The notes beneath the pieces were generated by a model. That model worked only from the letters and a program-made list of their open reading frames with translations. It did no database searches and was not told the origin of the DNA. Shown here one piece after another: positions 1-6,191 of a stretch of DNA of 7,870 bases (positions within the stretch are counted from its first letter, which is position 1; the number at the start of each line of letters is the position of its first letter). Made by a program: the position numbers and the translations under genes. The DNA lies in NCBI GenBank assembly GCA_016928395.1, contig JAFGKV010000110.1:1-7870 (forward strand), read 5' to 3'. This DNA is from Candidatus Fermentibacterota bacterium. GTDB taxonomy: Bacteria > JAFGKV01.

Positions 1-195
1 CGCACTACACAAAGCCAACGTCTAGTCGCCACATACCAGTGAGCGCAGGATTCCCCGATCCGGCTTTCGCAAAGGGAGACTGAGAGGAATTTTGCCCCAT
101 ATCGCTTCCGAAGCGTCCTGTTTCACCAGGCCGTCGGCCGGGGTATCTTGCGCACGTATGCGGACAGACCCAGGACTACGTCAGGAGGCACACCG

Positions 196-399
196 ATGAC
201 GAACACATCGTGCCAGGGGGTGAGCGCTCCGGGGTATGACCCTGCGCCGCAACCGCGTCGGACACAAGATCCGGACGACGGTGTGGATGTGACGCTCATC
301 CGATGGATGCTCTCCATGTCTCCTGAACAGCGACTGGAGGTTCTCCAGAATGCTGTCGACTCCCTTGAAGAGCTGCGCGATGCCGCGAAGCTCGCCTGA
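196..399 (+). CDS. Small hypothetical protein coupled to a nucleotidyltransferase gene (possible antitoxin-like partner)
   Basis: This predicted cytoplasmic protein has 67 residues. The ATG at 196 was chosen because AGGAGG at 183-188 lies 7 nt upstream; an in-frame ATG at 148 has no such signal. The first 27 residues are polar and probably disordered. The C-terminal half is helical and carries LIRWMLSMSPEQRLEVLQNA, a pattern I recognise from short proteins encoded directly before nucleotidyltransferase-fold genes. Its last 20 nt overlap the next gene in another frame, which suggests translational coupling and a shared function. No enzymatic motif is visible. By analogy with two-gene MNT and AbiE systems it could be an antitoxin or a regulator of its neighbour, but that role is inferred. 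The gene is probably real; its function is unknown. Confidence 0.7.
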   Translation: MTNTSCQGVSAPGYDPAPQPRRTQDPDDGVDVTLIRWMLSMSPEQRLEVLQNAVDSLEELRDAAKLA

Positions 400-871
400 C
401 TTCCTGGGCATTCTTCGAGTTCTGCACGGGCACAATGTCCGCTCCATCGTGGTCGGCGGGGTCTGCGCGACCTTGCATGGGGCGCCGGTGGCGACCTTCG
501 ACCTTGATCTCGTTCACGCTCGTGATGAGCAAGACCTCGACCGGCTCATCACGGCCCTCGACGAGCTTGGCGCAGTCTACCGTCTCCGGGGCGAGCAGAA
601 GCTCTCGCCTCAGCGAGACGGTCTCCGGGGCGACGGGCACCATCTCCTGATGACCACGCACGGACCCCTGGATCTCCTCGGTGTCATCGGCAGAGGCCGA
701 GACTTCAGCAGCCTGCTGCCACAGTGCGCCAGAGTCGACATCGGCGGGTTCATCGTCAACGTGCTTCCTCTGGCGCTACTCATTCAAACCAAGCGAGAGG
801 CCGGCCGTGCGCGAGACCTGGCGGTGCTCCCGATTCTTGAGCGTACTCTGGCGGAACGCCACGGCGCCTAA
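380..871 (+). CDS. Nucleotidyltransferase-fold protein (AbiEii/MNT-like)
   Basis: This soluble protein has 163 residues. The ATG at 380 was preferred over the in-frame ATG at 350 because the homologous core begins just after it and the overlap with the upstream gene is then only 20 nt. The N-terminal core has the hallmarks of the polymerase-beta-like nucleotidyltransferase superfamily: a VVGGVCATLHG segment (G26-G27), then FDLDLV with the metal-binding pair D41-x-D43, then a strand with GPLDLLG (D98) that could supply the third carboxylate. The C-terminal TKREAGRARDLAVLPIL segment (around 137-152) matches the conserved Lys/Arg-Asp helix of AbiEii-like and related uncharacterised nucleotidyltransferases. 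Family members transfer NMPs to RNA or protein targets, often as toxins. The substrate here cannot be read from the sequence. It forms a two-gene unit with the preceding small protein. Whether this is a genuine TA system is inference. Confidence 0.8.
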   Translation: MPRSSPDFLGILRVLHGHNVRSIVVGGVCATLHGAPVATFDLDLVHARDEQDLDRLITALDELGAVYRLRGEQKLSPQRDGLRGDGHHLLMTTHGPLDLLGVIGRGRDFSSLLPQCARVDIGGFIVNVLPLALLIQTKREAGRARDLAVLPILERTLAERHGA

Positions 872-1305
872 TCTCACCGAGAGGCGCGCCGCGCTCGCTA
901 ATCCAGACCCCCCTCTGCCCAATCTCTCATCGATAGCCGTCGCTATCTCCTTGACCTTCCCCCGGTGTCTTCAGATGTTGCAGCCCATCGGAAGGTCGGC
1001 GTAGTGTACCGTTGAGCCGGGATAATGCCCCGGCGTGGCGGCACCCGGCCCTTCCGCACAAGGGGTGCGCATGAGCTGTGGCCTCCTGCTGCGATCTTTT
1101 CGATTCCCCCCCTCAGCCCTCGCTCCACCGCGGGCAGGGCTTCCTCAGTGTGGTCGTTTTCCCCCTGTTTCGTGTTCCCCCATCTCCCCTTCAGCCTGGC
1201 AGGTGCTGCCGGAAAGGAGCCCGCGTGATGAGTTCCATGCGTATGGGTCTGTACCATTCACCCTGTAGCCACGGCGCTGTGCGCCGTGCATGGAGGAGGC
1301 CTGGA
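872..1305 (+). other. Intergenic/leader region with pyrimidine-rich tract, no convincing gene
   Basis: These 434 nt hold no ORF with coding character. Candidate signals are weak. TTGACC at 951-956 has only GATGTT at the right distance. GATAAT at 1021-1026 could serve as a -10 but lacks a -35. A small hairpin (CGCAC/GTGCG, 1055-1069) is visible. From about 1094 to 1195 the plus strand is strongly C/T-rich, with repeated CCCCC and TTTT runs. The region most likely holds the promoter and 5' leader of the large secreted protein that follows. An in-frame extension of that protein up to 1078 exists but looks non-coding. Confidence 0.5.
1270..1299 (+). promoter_or_regulatory. Leader hairpin and strong Shine-Dalgarno of the repeat protein
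   Basis: CACGGCGC (1270-1277) and GCGCCGTG (1281-1288) form a perfect 8-bp stem closed by a TGT loop. The SD GGAGGAGG (1292-1299) begins only 3 nt after the stem and sits 6 nt before the ATG at 1306. The SD decides the start codon. The hairpin does not sequester the SD, so it may instead stabilise the mRNA or act as a standby or processing element; that role is inferred. Confidence 0.5.
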
Positions 1306-3495
1306 ATGAAAGCCAGTGTGACGGTGCTCGGGTTGATGCTGCTGTGCGTGGTGGCATCCGCGGAGATTCCACAGATGATCAGCTATCAGGGTAAGGTGAC
1401 GGATGCGGCGGGGAATCCTGTCGCGGACGATACCTACACCATGCGGTTTCGGATCTACGATCAATTTGCCGGGGGTGCGCTGCAGTGGGACAGCGGTGAC
1501 CAGAGTGTGGAGGTGGCGGGAGGCGTGTTCAGCGTCTTGTTGGGCGAGAGCCCGCAGCCTACGCTGGGGCTCGACTTCAGCACCGACTACTGGCTTCAGG
1601 TGACCTTTGCGGGAGTGGATCAGACGCCCTGCCAGCGCCTGACATCCGCGGGATACGCGTACATGGCCAGCGGGCTGGTGGCGGGGACCGAGGTGATCGG
1701 GTCGGTGACGAGTGGGACATCGGCGGCGGTCAAGGGGACGAACACGTCCACCGTCGGCTCCACCTACGGTGTCTACGGCGTCAGCTCCTCCACTGCCGGC
1801 TCCACCTGCGGTGTCTACGGCGTCAGCTCCTCCACTGCCGGCAGGGGGGTCTATGGCTGGGCTGCGGCCACCTCGGGCTACACCTCAGGCGTCTATGGCG
1901 TGAGCCACTCCGAGAACGGCCGCGGGGTGCAGGGCCTGGCCGTCCTCTCCTCGGGCACCAACTATGGGGGCTACTTCGAGAGCTACTCCCCCGAAGGCTG
2001 CGGGGTGTATGGCAGTGCCACCGCCACATCGGGTAGCACCTACGGCGGCTACTTCCAGAGCGACTCCCCCGCAGGCCGCGCGGTGTACGGCGTTTGCACC
2101 GCCACATCGGGCGACGCCCGCGCAGGATACTTCAAGAGTTTCTCCCCCTCGGGCTGCGGAGTGTACGGCTGGGCCACGGCCACGGAGGGTACCACCTCCG
2201 GAGGCCGCTTCGAGACCTCCTCTCCCGACGGTCACGCGGTGTGGGGCTTGTCCTGGGCCACCTCAGGCGGGGCCTCGGGCATCTATGGCGAGAGCCACTC
2301 TCCTGTCGGCCGCGGGGTGTACGGCCGGGCAACCTCAGTATCTGGCGGGGCCTCGGGCGTCTATGGTGAGAGCTCCTCCACCGACGGCCGAGGAGTTACC
2401 GGCTGGGCCTCCGCCACATCGGGTTCCACCTATGGAGGGCGGTTCTCTACTGCCTCGCCCGAGGGCCTCGGCGTGCTCGGCTGGGCCACCGCCTCATCGG
2501 GTTCCGGCTCCGGCGTTCTTGGCGCGAGCGCCTCCCCCTCAGGCCGCGGGGTGCACGGCTGGGCCACGGCCACGTTCGGCACCACGTACGGCGTCTATGG
2601 CGAGAACCTCTCCAGCGCCGGCCGCGGGGTATACGGCTGGGCCGCGGCAACGTCGGGCTCCACCTACGGCATCTTTGGCGAGAGCTCCTCCACCGCCGGC
2701 CGCGGCGTGTACGGCTATGCCACCGCCGCATCGGGCACCACGTACGGCGTCTATGGCCGCAACGCCTCCACCGGCGGCCGCGGGGTGTACGGCTGGGTCA
2801 GTGCCACGTCGGGTACCACCTACGGCGTCGTTGGCGAAAGCTCCTCCACCGACGGCCGCGGGGTGTACGGCTGGGCCAGCGCCAACTCGGGCACCACCAA
2901 CGGCGTCTATGGCCGCAGCGCCTCGACCGCAGGCCGCGGCGTGCGTGGCTACGCCGTCGCCACATCCGGCGTGACTTTTGGTGTGCATGGCCAGAGCGAA
3001 TCGCCGAGCGGCTATGGCGTCTACTACGCCGGTGGCCTTGCCGGCAGCGGCACCAAGAGCTGTGTGGTCAAGACATCGAAAGGCCCGACCCTCATGTACT
3101 GCCAGGAGAGCCCCGAGAACTGGTTCGAGGACTTCGGCAAAGGCCGTCTCGTGCGTGGCAGATGCCGCATCGAGCTGGATCCGCTGTTCCTGGAGACCGT
3201 GACCGTCGATAAGGCTCACCCGATGCACGTCTTCGTGCAGTTGGGTGGCGACTGCCGGGGTGTGTTCGTGGAAGAGGGAGTCATCGGGTTCGAGGTGATC
3301 GAGCTCCAGGGCGGGACGTCCTCCGTTCCCTTCACGTACCGCGTGGTCGCCAAGCGCAAGGGCTTCGAGGCGAAGCGCCTGGACGTGTGCGAGGCGGCGC
3401 GAACGGACGGCTACCTGTATCCCGAAGTCCGGGAGAAGGAGCGGGAGGAGATAGGAGTCAGGCGTGAGGCGTCAGGCGAGAGGCGCGAAAAGTAA
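1306..3495 (+). CDS. Secreted repeat protein with GVYG-type 26-residue repeats (adhesin/fibre-like)
   Basis: This protein has 729 residues, and its start is set by GGAGGAGG 6 nt upstream. Residues 1-19 form a signal peptide with hydrophobic LGLMLLCVV and a likely cut after ASA. Residues 20-125 are a beta-rich domain (ISYQGKVTDAAGNPVADDTY, then FRIYD, GGVFSVLLGE and a final SAGYAYMA) found at the N terminus of many exported bacterial proteins. Residues 151-178 hold two 14-residue half-repeats. Residues 179-568 are fifteen full 26-residue repeats with consensus GRGVYGWA-ATSG-TYGVYGESSSTA, with no insertions or deletions. Residues 569-729 are a conserved C-terminal domain with TYRVVAKRKGFE, ending in a charged Arg/Glu tail. 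It is probably a surface-exposed beta-solenoid or fibre, perhaps trimeric and adhesive. No enzyme motif is seen. There is no transmembrane anchor or sorting motif, so attachment is unknown. Part of the C-terminal domain recurs as a gene fragment at 6536-6757. Confidence 0.85.
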   Translation: MKASVTVLGLMLLCVVASAEIPQMISYQGKVTDAAGNPVADDTYTMRFRIYDQFAGGALQWDSGDQSVEVAGGVFSVLLGESPQPTLGLDFSTDYWLQVTFAGVDQTPCQRLTSAGYAYMASGLVAGTEVIGSVTSGTSAAVKGTNTSTVGSTYGVYGVSSSTAGSTCGVYGVSSSTAGRGVYGWAAATSGYTSGVYGVSHSENGRGVQGLAVLSSGTNYGGYFESYSPEGCGVYGSATATSGSTYGGYFQSDSPAGRAVYGVCTATSGDARAGYFKSFSPSGCGVYGWATATEGTTSGGRFETSSPDGHAVWGLSWATSGGASGIYGESHSPVGRGVYGRATSVSGGASGVYGESSSTDGRGVTGWASATSGSTYGGRFSTASPEGLGVLGWATASSGSGSGVLGASASPSGRGVHGWATATFGTTYGVYGENLSSAGRGVYGWAAATSGSTYGIFGESSSTAGRGVYGYATAASGTTYGVYGRNASTGGRGVYGWVSATSGTTYGVVGESSSTDGRGVYGWASANSGTTNGVYGRSASTAGRGVRGYAVATSGVTFGVHGQSESPSGYGVYYAGGLAGSGTKSCVVKTSKGPTLMYCQESPENWFEDFGKGRLVRGRCRIELDPLFLETVTVDKAHPMHVFVQLGGDCRGVFVEEGVIGFEVIELQGGTSSVPFTYRVVAKRKGFEAKRLDVCEAARTDGYLYPEVREKEREEIGVRREASGERREK
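1756..1839 (+). repeat. 42-bp tandem duplication (two copies, one mismatch)
   Basis: Copies lie at 1756-1797 and 1798-1839 and differ only at 1766 (A) versus 1808 (G), which changes Tyr to Cys. Each copy encodes the 14-residue unit GSTYGVYGVSSSTA (Cys in the second copy). This is the second half of the 26-residue unit, so it looks like a recent slippage or unequal exchange at the start of the array. Confidence 0.9.
1840..3009 (+). repeat. 15 x 78-bp in-frame coding repeat array
   Basis: Unit n starts at 1840+78(n-1), and GGC or an equivalent Gly codon opens every unit. The units are diverged but remain exactly 78 bp, so no indels have accumulated. Conserved positions are Gly1, Val4, Gly6, Gly13, Gly17 and usually Ser22-Ser24. 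Units 2-5 and 8 have GGYF or GGRF in place of GVYG in the second half, giving two sub-types. Units 10-15 are the most alike and probably the most recent. A partial sixteenth unit (GYGVYYAGGLAGSG) leads into the C-terminal domain. Confidence 0.92.
3457..3484 (+). repeat. 14-bp tandem repeat at the 3' end of the repeat-protein gene
   Basis: GTCAGGCGTGAGGC (3457-3470) is followed directly by GTCAGGCGAGAGGC (3471-3484), with one mismatch. Because 14 is not a multiple of 3, the two copies are read in different frames inside the Arg/Glu tail. They were therefore not selected as a peptide repeat. Confidence 0.85.
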
Positions 3496-3670
3496 GGCGG
3501 CGTAGCCGCAGAACTGCGTGGCGACAGCGAGTTGGGACTGGGCTGACAGCCGAGATCAGAAAGCTGAGAGCTCGTCGCGGAGCGAGGCTCGTCTCGCGAC
3601 CTTCCTTCTTCTCCGAGAATGAGATCCGCTCACCTGGGGCGGGTGTCCCTGGCGTAGCCTGGAAGAATGG
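3496..3670 (+). other. Intergenic region with small hairpins between repeat protein and IS110 element
   Basis: A hairpin GCGGC-gta-GCCGC (3497-3509) starts just after the TAA. A second one pairs GTCGCG (3574-3579) with CGCGAC (3595-3600) and is followed by the C/T-rich stretch CTTCCTTCTTCTCC. Neither has a proper U-tract, so they are only weak terminator candidates. No gene is seen. Confidence 0.35.
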
Positions 3671-3679
3671 CACTATTCT
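3671..3679 (+). repeat. Subterminal inverted repeat, transposase 3' side of the IS
   Basis: CACTATTCT is the exact reverse complement of AGAATAGTG at 5229-5237 and lies 18 nt beyond the transposase stop. It overlaps an 11-nt string (ATTCTGCTTCG, 3675-3685) that recurs inside the noncoding leader at 5028-5038. Confidence 0.55.
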
Positions 3680-3696
3680 GCTTCGTAAATACGAGT

Positions 3697-4977
3697 TCAC
3701 GCGGCTCTTTCTTGGGGCTCGATCGAGACGTGATGGCCAAGCGATGCAAGACGCTTCAGATGGTAGGTGACGAGACTCTCGTTGTTGAGTCGGTCGAAGT
3801 AGTCCGCGCCTAGATCTTCGTAGAGTTGATGACGGGTGAGCATGTAGTAGATAGTCGCGAGTATGGAATGTGCGAGGGCCACCTGGGCGCGCTTCTTCCC
3901 CCTCCGCCGCGCAAGTCGACGGTGTTGCTCGGACAGATACGTGTTCCGGGTGCGACTGGCCGCCCATGCCACCTGGGTCAATGTGCCACGAAGCCACCGA
4001 TTGCCTTTTGTCGTCTTTCCTGTCCGCCGCTTGCCTGCGCTCTCGTTGTTCCCCGGACATACGCCCGCCCATGATGCAAGATGTCCGGCGGTCGGAAACT
4101 GGCTCATGTCCGTCCCTATCTCTGCAACGATTGCCTCCGCGCTGCGTACATCTATCCCCGGTACACTCACCAGCAGTTCTACTGCTTCCGTGAATCCCAT
4201 GATGCCCTCCTCTCCCTCCCGCTCACCGCTCAGTTCGTCCGAGCGCAGCACCGTCTCGATCCGTGCCGTCAGTTCCACAAGCACCTCTCCCAAGTACTGC
4301 CAATGCCTATACAGCGTCCCCAGCATGAATCGATGATGGTCCGTTACCTTCCCCTCCAGCGCCATCCTCAGCTCCGGCAGTTTCCGCCGTAACCGTCGCC
4401 GCGCCTTCTCTGCCAGTACTCCCGCGTCGTCCTCACCTCCGATGATTGCCGTGATCATCGCCTGCCCCGATACCCCCATGATATCCGACGCCACCGCACT
4501 CAGCTTGATGTTCCCATCCTCCAGTACCTTCTGCATCCGGTTCACCACCCGCGCACGCTCTGCCGTCACCTGCGTCCGATGTCTCGTCAGATCCCGTAAC
4601 TCCCGGTGCGGTCGCGGCGGTATGAAGCTCCCTCTCAGGAGCCCATGCTGTAACAGCTGCGCCAGCCACTGGCAGTCCCGTACATCCGTCTTCCGCCCCG
4701 GCACCTGCTTCACATGATGGGCGTTGCAGATCAACACCTCAAACCGCCCCTCAAGCAGGTTGTACAACGGCTTCCAATACACTCCCGTCGATTCCATCGC
4801 CACGTGTGTCACCCCCCACCCCTCCAACCACTCACCAAGCTCCACCAACTCTCTCGTCATGGTCCCAAACGTCCGAGTCTCCTGCTCCACCCCTCCTCCC
4901 TCCGCCACCCGTACGTTCACCTTCACGTTCTGCTTGTGCACATCGATCCCTGCGCACCTCGCATACATGACGTCCAT
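3697..4977 (-). CDS. IS110-family transposase (DEDD recombinase)
   Basis: This full-length transposase has 426 residues. The ATG at 4977 is set by GAGGAGGT (4983-4990) 5 nt upstream. The N-terminal RuvC-like DEDD domain shows D12 in GIDVHKQ, E62 in MESTGVYW, and D98 and D101 in GRKTDVRDCQWLAQLL. A helical linker (about 130-260) follows. The C-terminal Tnp domain has the helix-hairpin-helix-like LVSVPGIDVRSAEAIVAEIG, then FPTAGHLASWAGVCPGNNES with the conserved catalytic serine S313, then GKTTKGNRWLRGTL. Family members catalyse excision through a circular intermediate and site-specific insertion. In studied examples they are guided by an element-encoded bridge RNA. All key residues are present and there is no frameshift, so the element may still be active. 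It is transcribed opposite to the neighbouring genes. Confidence 0.97.
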   Translation of the reverse strand: MDVMYARCAGIDVHKQNVKVNVRVAEGGGVEQETRTFGTMTRELVELGEWLEGWGVTHVAMESTGVYWKPLYNLLEGRFEVLICNAHHVKQVPGRKTDVRDCQWLAQLLQHGLLRGSFIPPRPHRELRDLTRHRTQVTAERARVVNRMQKVLEDGNIKLSAVASDIMGVSGQAMITAIIGGEDDAGVLAEKARRRLRRKLPELRMALEGKVTDHHRFMLGTLYRHWQYLGEVLVELTARIETVLRSDELSGEREGEEGIMGFTEAVELLVSVPGIDVRSAEAIVAEIGTDMSQFPTAGHLASWAGVCPGNNESAGKRRTGKTTKGNRWLRGTLTQVAWAASRTRNTYLSEQHRRLARRRGKKRAQVALAHSILATIYYMLTRHQLYEDLGADYFDRLNNESLVTYHLKRLASLGHHVSIEPQERAA

Positions 4978-4990
4978 CTCTCACCTCCTC

Positions 4991-5228
4991 TGTGCTCTTC
5001 GCCAAGGAGGACATCGCGTGCTCTTCCATTCTGCTTCGCGCGCTCGCCGGATCCCCGGCGGCAACACTCTTGGGTGCGGTTCGATGTCCACGCCAGACTA
5101 ACATCCGGGCTCAACGCTCCAAGAATAGACGGCGTCTTCCCTTGGCGTCCTCGCCACAGTCTAGCGGACCCCACGACCATTTTCATCCTCTTCGGGCGTC
5201 GCCCCTCGGCGTCATGACGACTAACATG
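4991..5228 (-). ncRNA. Candidate bridge RNA / structured leader of the IS110 element
   Basis: This noncoding IS flank, read on the minus strand toward the transposase, contains several perfect hairpins. They are a 10-bp palindrome CGTCATGACG (5210-5219); GGGC/GCCC (5194-5204); TGGCG/CGCCA with a 4-nt loop (5143-5156); and CGCCGG/CCGGCG with a 4-nt loop (5045-5060). It also carries short strings matching the IS ends: ATTCTGCTTCG (5028-5038) equals 3675-3685, GACTAACAT (5096-5104) equals 5219-5227, and AGAATAG (5122-5128) equals 5229-5235. Bridge RNAs of IS110-group elements lie in this position and carry guides matching the donor ends. The exact ends, fold and guides here are inferred. Confidence 0.5.
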
Positions 5229-5237
5229 AGAATAGTG
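5229..5237 (+). repeat. Subterminal inverted repeat, transposase 5' side of the IS
   Basis: AGAATAGTG is the exact reverse complement of CACTATTCT at 3671-3679. It lies about 250 nt upstream of the transposase start, after which the sequence changes to the unrelated hairpin pair at 5249-5303. Confidence 0.55.
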
Positions 5238-5248
5238 TCTCTCTTGTG

Positions 5249-5303
5249 CTCCCGCGGGCCTCCCCTGCGGGAGTATGCCGCTTTCCCCTCCTGAGCGGCA
5301 TAC
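5249..5303. repeat. Twin adjacent hairpins with 11-nt loops next to the IS end
   Basis: The first stem pairs CTCCCGC (5249-5255) with GCGGGAG (5267-5273) across an 11-nt loop. The second pairs GTATGCCGCT (5273-5282) with AGCGGCATAC (5294-5303) across another 11-nt loop. They share base 5273, so they are effectively contiguous. Both loops are C-rich on the plus strand and contain CCTCC. On the minus strand both loops contain GGA. They could be a bidirectional terminator without a T-tract, a REP-like palindrome used as the IS target, or a structured RNA; the sequence does not decide. Confidence 0.6.
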
Positions 5304-5368
5304 GACGTCGCTGGGCCGTCCCGACAAGAGACTCAGTCATCCCCTCGATGATTCAGGGAGTCGCGGCC

Positions 5369-5397
5369 TTGACAGTACCCATTACTCTGCCCAATAT
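5369..5397 (+). promoter_or_regulatory. Candidate promoter of the Phd/PIN operon
   Basis: A perfect -35 TTGACA (5369-5374) is followed after 17 nt by CAATAT (5392-5397), a weak -10 with three consensus matches. It lies about 30 nt before the antitoxin start. Just upstream, an imperfect dyad (GACTC 5330-5334 with GAGTC 5358-5362, and TCAT 5337-5340 with ATGA 5348-5351) could be an operator for autoregulation by the antitoxin. This is inferred. Confidence 0.45.
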
Positions 5398-5428
5398 GTG
5401 GTCGCTTCAATCCTCAAAGGAGACTACA

Positions 5429-5758
5429 ATGCCCGACCAAGTTGCTCCGCTGTCGGATCGAGACCGCCACGCCAAGGGTCCGAAGGGCAGCCGGACCATC
5501 GGCATCAGGGAACTCAAAGCGCATGCCTCTGCGGTCATCCAGGAAGTGAAGCGTCGCCGGGTCAGCTATGCAGTCACGAAGCGTGGCCGGGTTGAGGCCG
5601 TGATCGTTCCGGTGGATGTCGGGGAACGGCTGCTTTCACCCTCCCCGGCGGAGACCGCGTGGGAAGAGTGGCAGTGCTTGGCGACTGAACTGGCCAGGAG
5701 TTTTCAGGGCCGCACGACGCACTCCGCCGTTGAAGAGCTGAGCCGGATGAGGCGCTGA
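5429..5758 (+). CDS. Phd/YefM-family antitoxin
   Basis: This protein has 109 residues. The ATG at 5429 was selected because AAAGGAGA (5416-5423) lies 5 nt upstream and the family domain starts soon after; the frame is open back to 5246 but without an initiation signal. Residues 22-63 match the Phd/YefM DNA-binding fold: RTIGIRELKAHASAVIQEVK, then SYAVTKRGRVEAVIVPVD. The C-terminal portion (about 64-109, with AWEEWQCLATELARSF) is the expected toxin-wrapping helix. The first 21 residues are a charged, probably disordered extension. Family antitoxins neutralise the partner toxin and repress their own promoter. The gene ends 1 nt before the PIN toxin start, so the two are translationally coupled. 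The antitoxin class is clear; the specificity is unknown. Confidence 0.9.
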   Translation: MPDQVAPLSDRDRHAKGPKGSRTIGIRELKAHASAVIQEVKRRRVSYAVTKRGRVEAVIVPVDVGERLLSPSPAETAWEEWQCLATELARSFQGRTTHSAVEELSRMRR

Positions 5759-5759
5759 G

Positions 5760-6191
5760 ATGCGTCTGATCACGGTCGATTCGAGCGTCTTCGTGAGCGC
5801 AGCCCGGCCATCGGAGCCGGGTTTCGAGGAGAGTACGGCGTTTCTCGCGTGGATTCGCCGTACCCAGCCGCGACTCTTTCTTCCGACGTTGGCCATCGTC
5901 GAGATGGCTACCGCTCTCAGTCGAACCGGGAACGACGAGGATATGGCGCAACGCTATGCCATGGCAGTCGGCCGATTGCCGAACACGGTGTTGGTCGCAC
6001 TGGATGAGGGGCTGGCACGGCAGGCTTCGGAGCTCGGATCGCGCCACAAGCTGCGGGGAGCGGATGCAGTGTACGTGGCGACCGCGTCGCTTTTTGCCGC
6101 GCAGTTGGTGACGCTGGATCGAGAGCAGTTGGAACGCGGGGCTGCCATTGTTCAGACACTGACGCCATCTGGTTTCGTCGCCGCGACGTGA
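5760..6191 (+). CDS. VapC-like PIN-domain ribonuclease toxin
   Basis: This protein has 143 residues, normal for VapC-type toxins. Its ATG overlaps the antitoxin's end region with only 1 nt between stop and start; there is no separate strong SD, which fits coupled translation. The PIN active-site acidic set is complete: D7 in TVDSSVF, E48 in LPTLAIVEMA, D102 in LRGADAVYVATA and D120 in LVTLD. PIN toxins are Mg2+/Mn2+-dependent endoribonucleases that usually cleave tRNA or rRNA and arrest growth. The target here cannot be predicted. Pairing a PIN toxin with a Phd/YefM antitoxin is a common hybrid arrangement. The toxin looks intact and presumably active. Its 3' end runs into a gene-poor stretch. 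Confidence 0.93.
   Translation: MRLITVDSSVFVSAARPSEPGFEESTAFLAWIRRTQPRLFLPTLAIVEMATALSRTGNDEDMAQRYAMAVGRLPNTVLVALDEGLARQASELGSRHKLRGADAVYVATASLFAAQLVTLDREQLERGAAIVQTLTPSGFVAAT

Larger units (their letters stand above)
3671..5237 (-). mobile_element. IS110-family insertion sequence
   Basis: The element contains one intact DEDD transposase gene on the minus strand, a short 3' flank (about 26 nt) and a long structured 5' noncoding flank (about 260 nt). Its limits were drawn at a 9-bp inverted repeat, CACTATTCT at 3671-3679 and AGAATAGTG at 5229-5237, giving about 1.57 kb, within the usual family range. The true termini may lie a few bases further out, as subterminal repeats are known in the IS1111 subgroup. 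No target duplication is obvious, as expected for this family. A long noncoding 5' side is the arrangement described for IS110-group elements that carry their bridge RNA upstream of the transposase. Confidence 0.8.

Noticed and set aside
121-149. Promoter-like TTTCAC with TATCTT at 17-nt spacing before the first gene
   Set aside because: The -35 matches the consensus at only two positions, too weak to annotate.
1078-1305. N-terminal extension of the repeat protein to an ATG at 1078
   Set aside because: The extension is Pro/Cys/Arg-rich, lacks an SD, and would bury the clear signal peptide at 1306.
1964-2974. Long 336-residue plus-strand ORF inside the repeat-protein gene
   Set aside because: It is the shifted frame of the 78-bp repeats. 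Its Pro/Ala/Arg-rich periodic product follows from the real gene's codon pattern, and no SD is present.
1840-3009. Repeat array considered as a CRISPR
   Set aside because: Units are contiguous, in frame, diverged throughout and free of unique spacers, so they are coding repeats.
2539-3228. 229-residue minus-strand ORF with Gly/Ala/Val repeats
   Set aside because: It is the antisense shadow of the same GC-rich repeat array, and its periodicity is explained by the sense repeats.
3458-4072. 204-residue minus-strand ORF spanning the IS end
   Set aside because: It crosses the IS boundary and overlaps the transposase 3' end in another frame. Its composition is basic and shows no domain.
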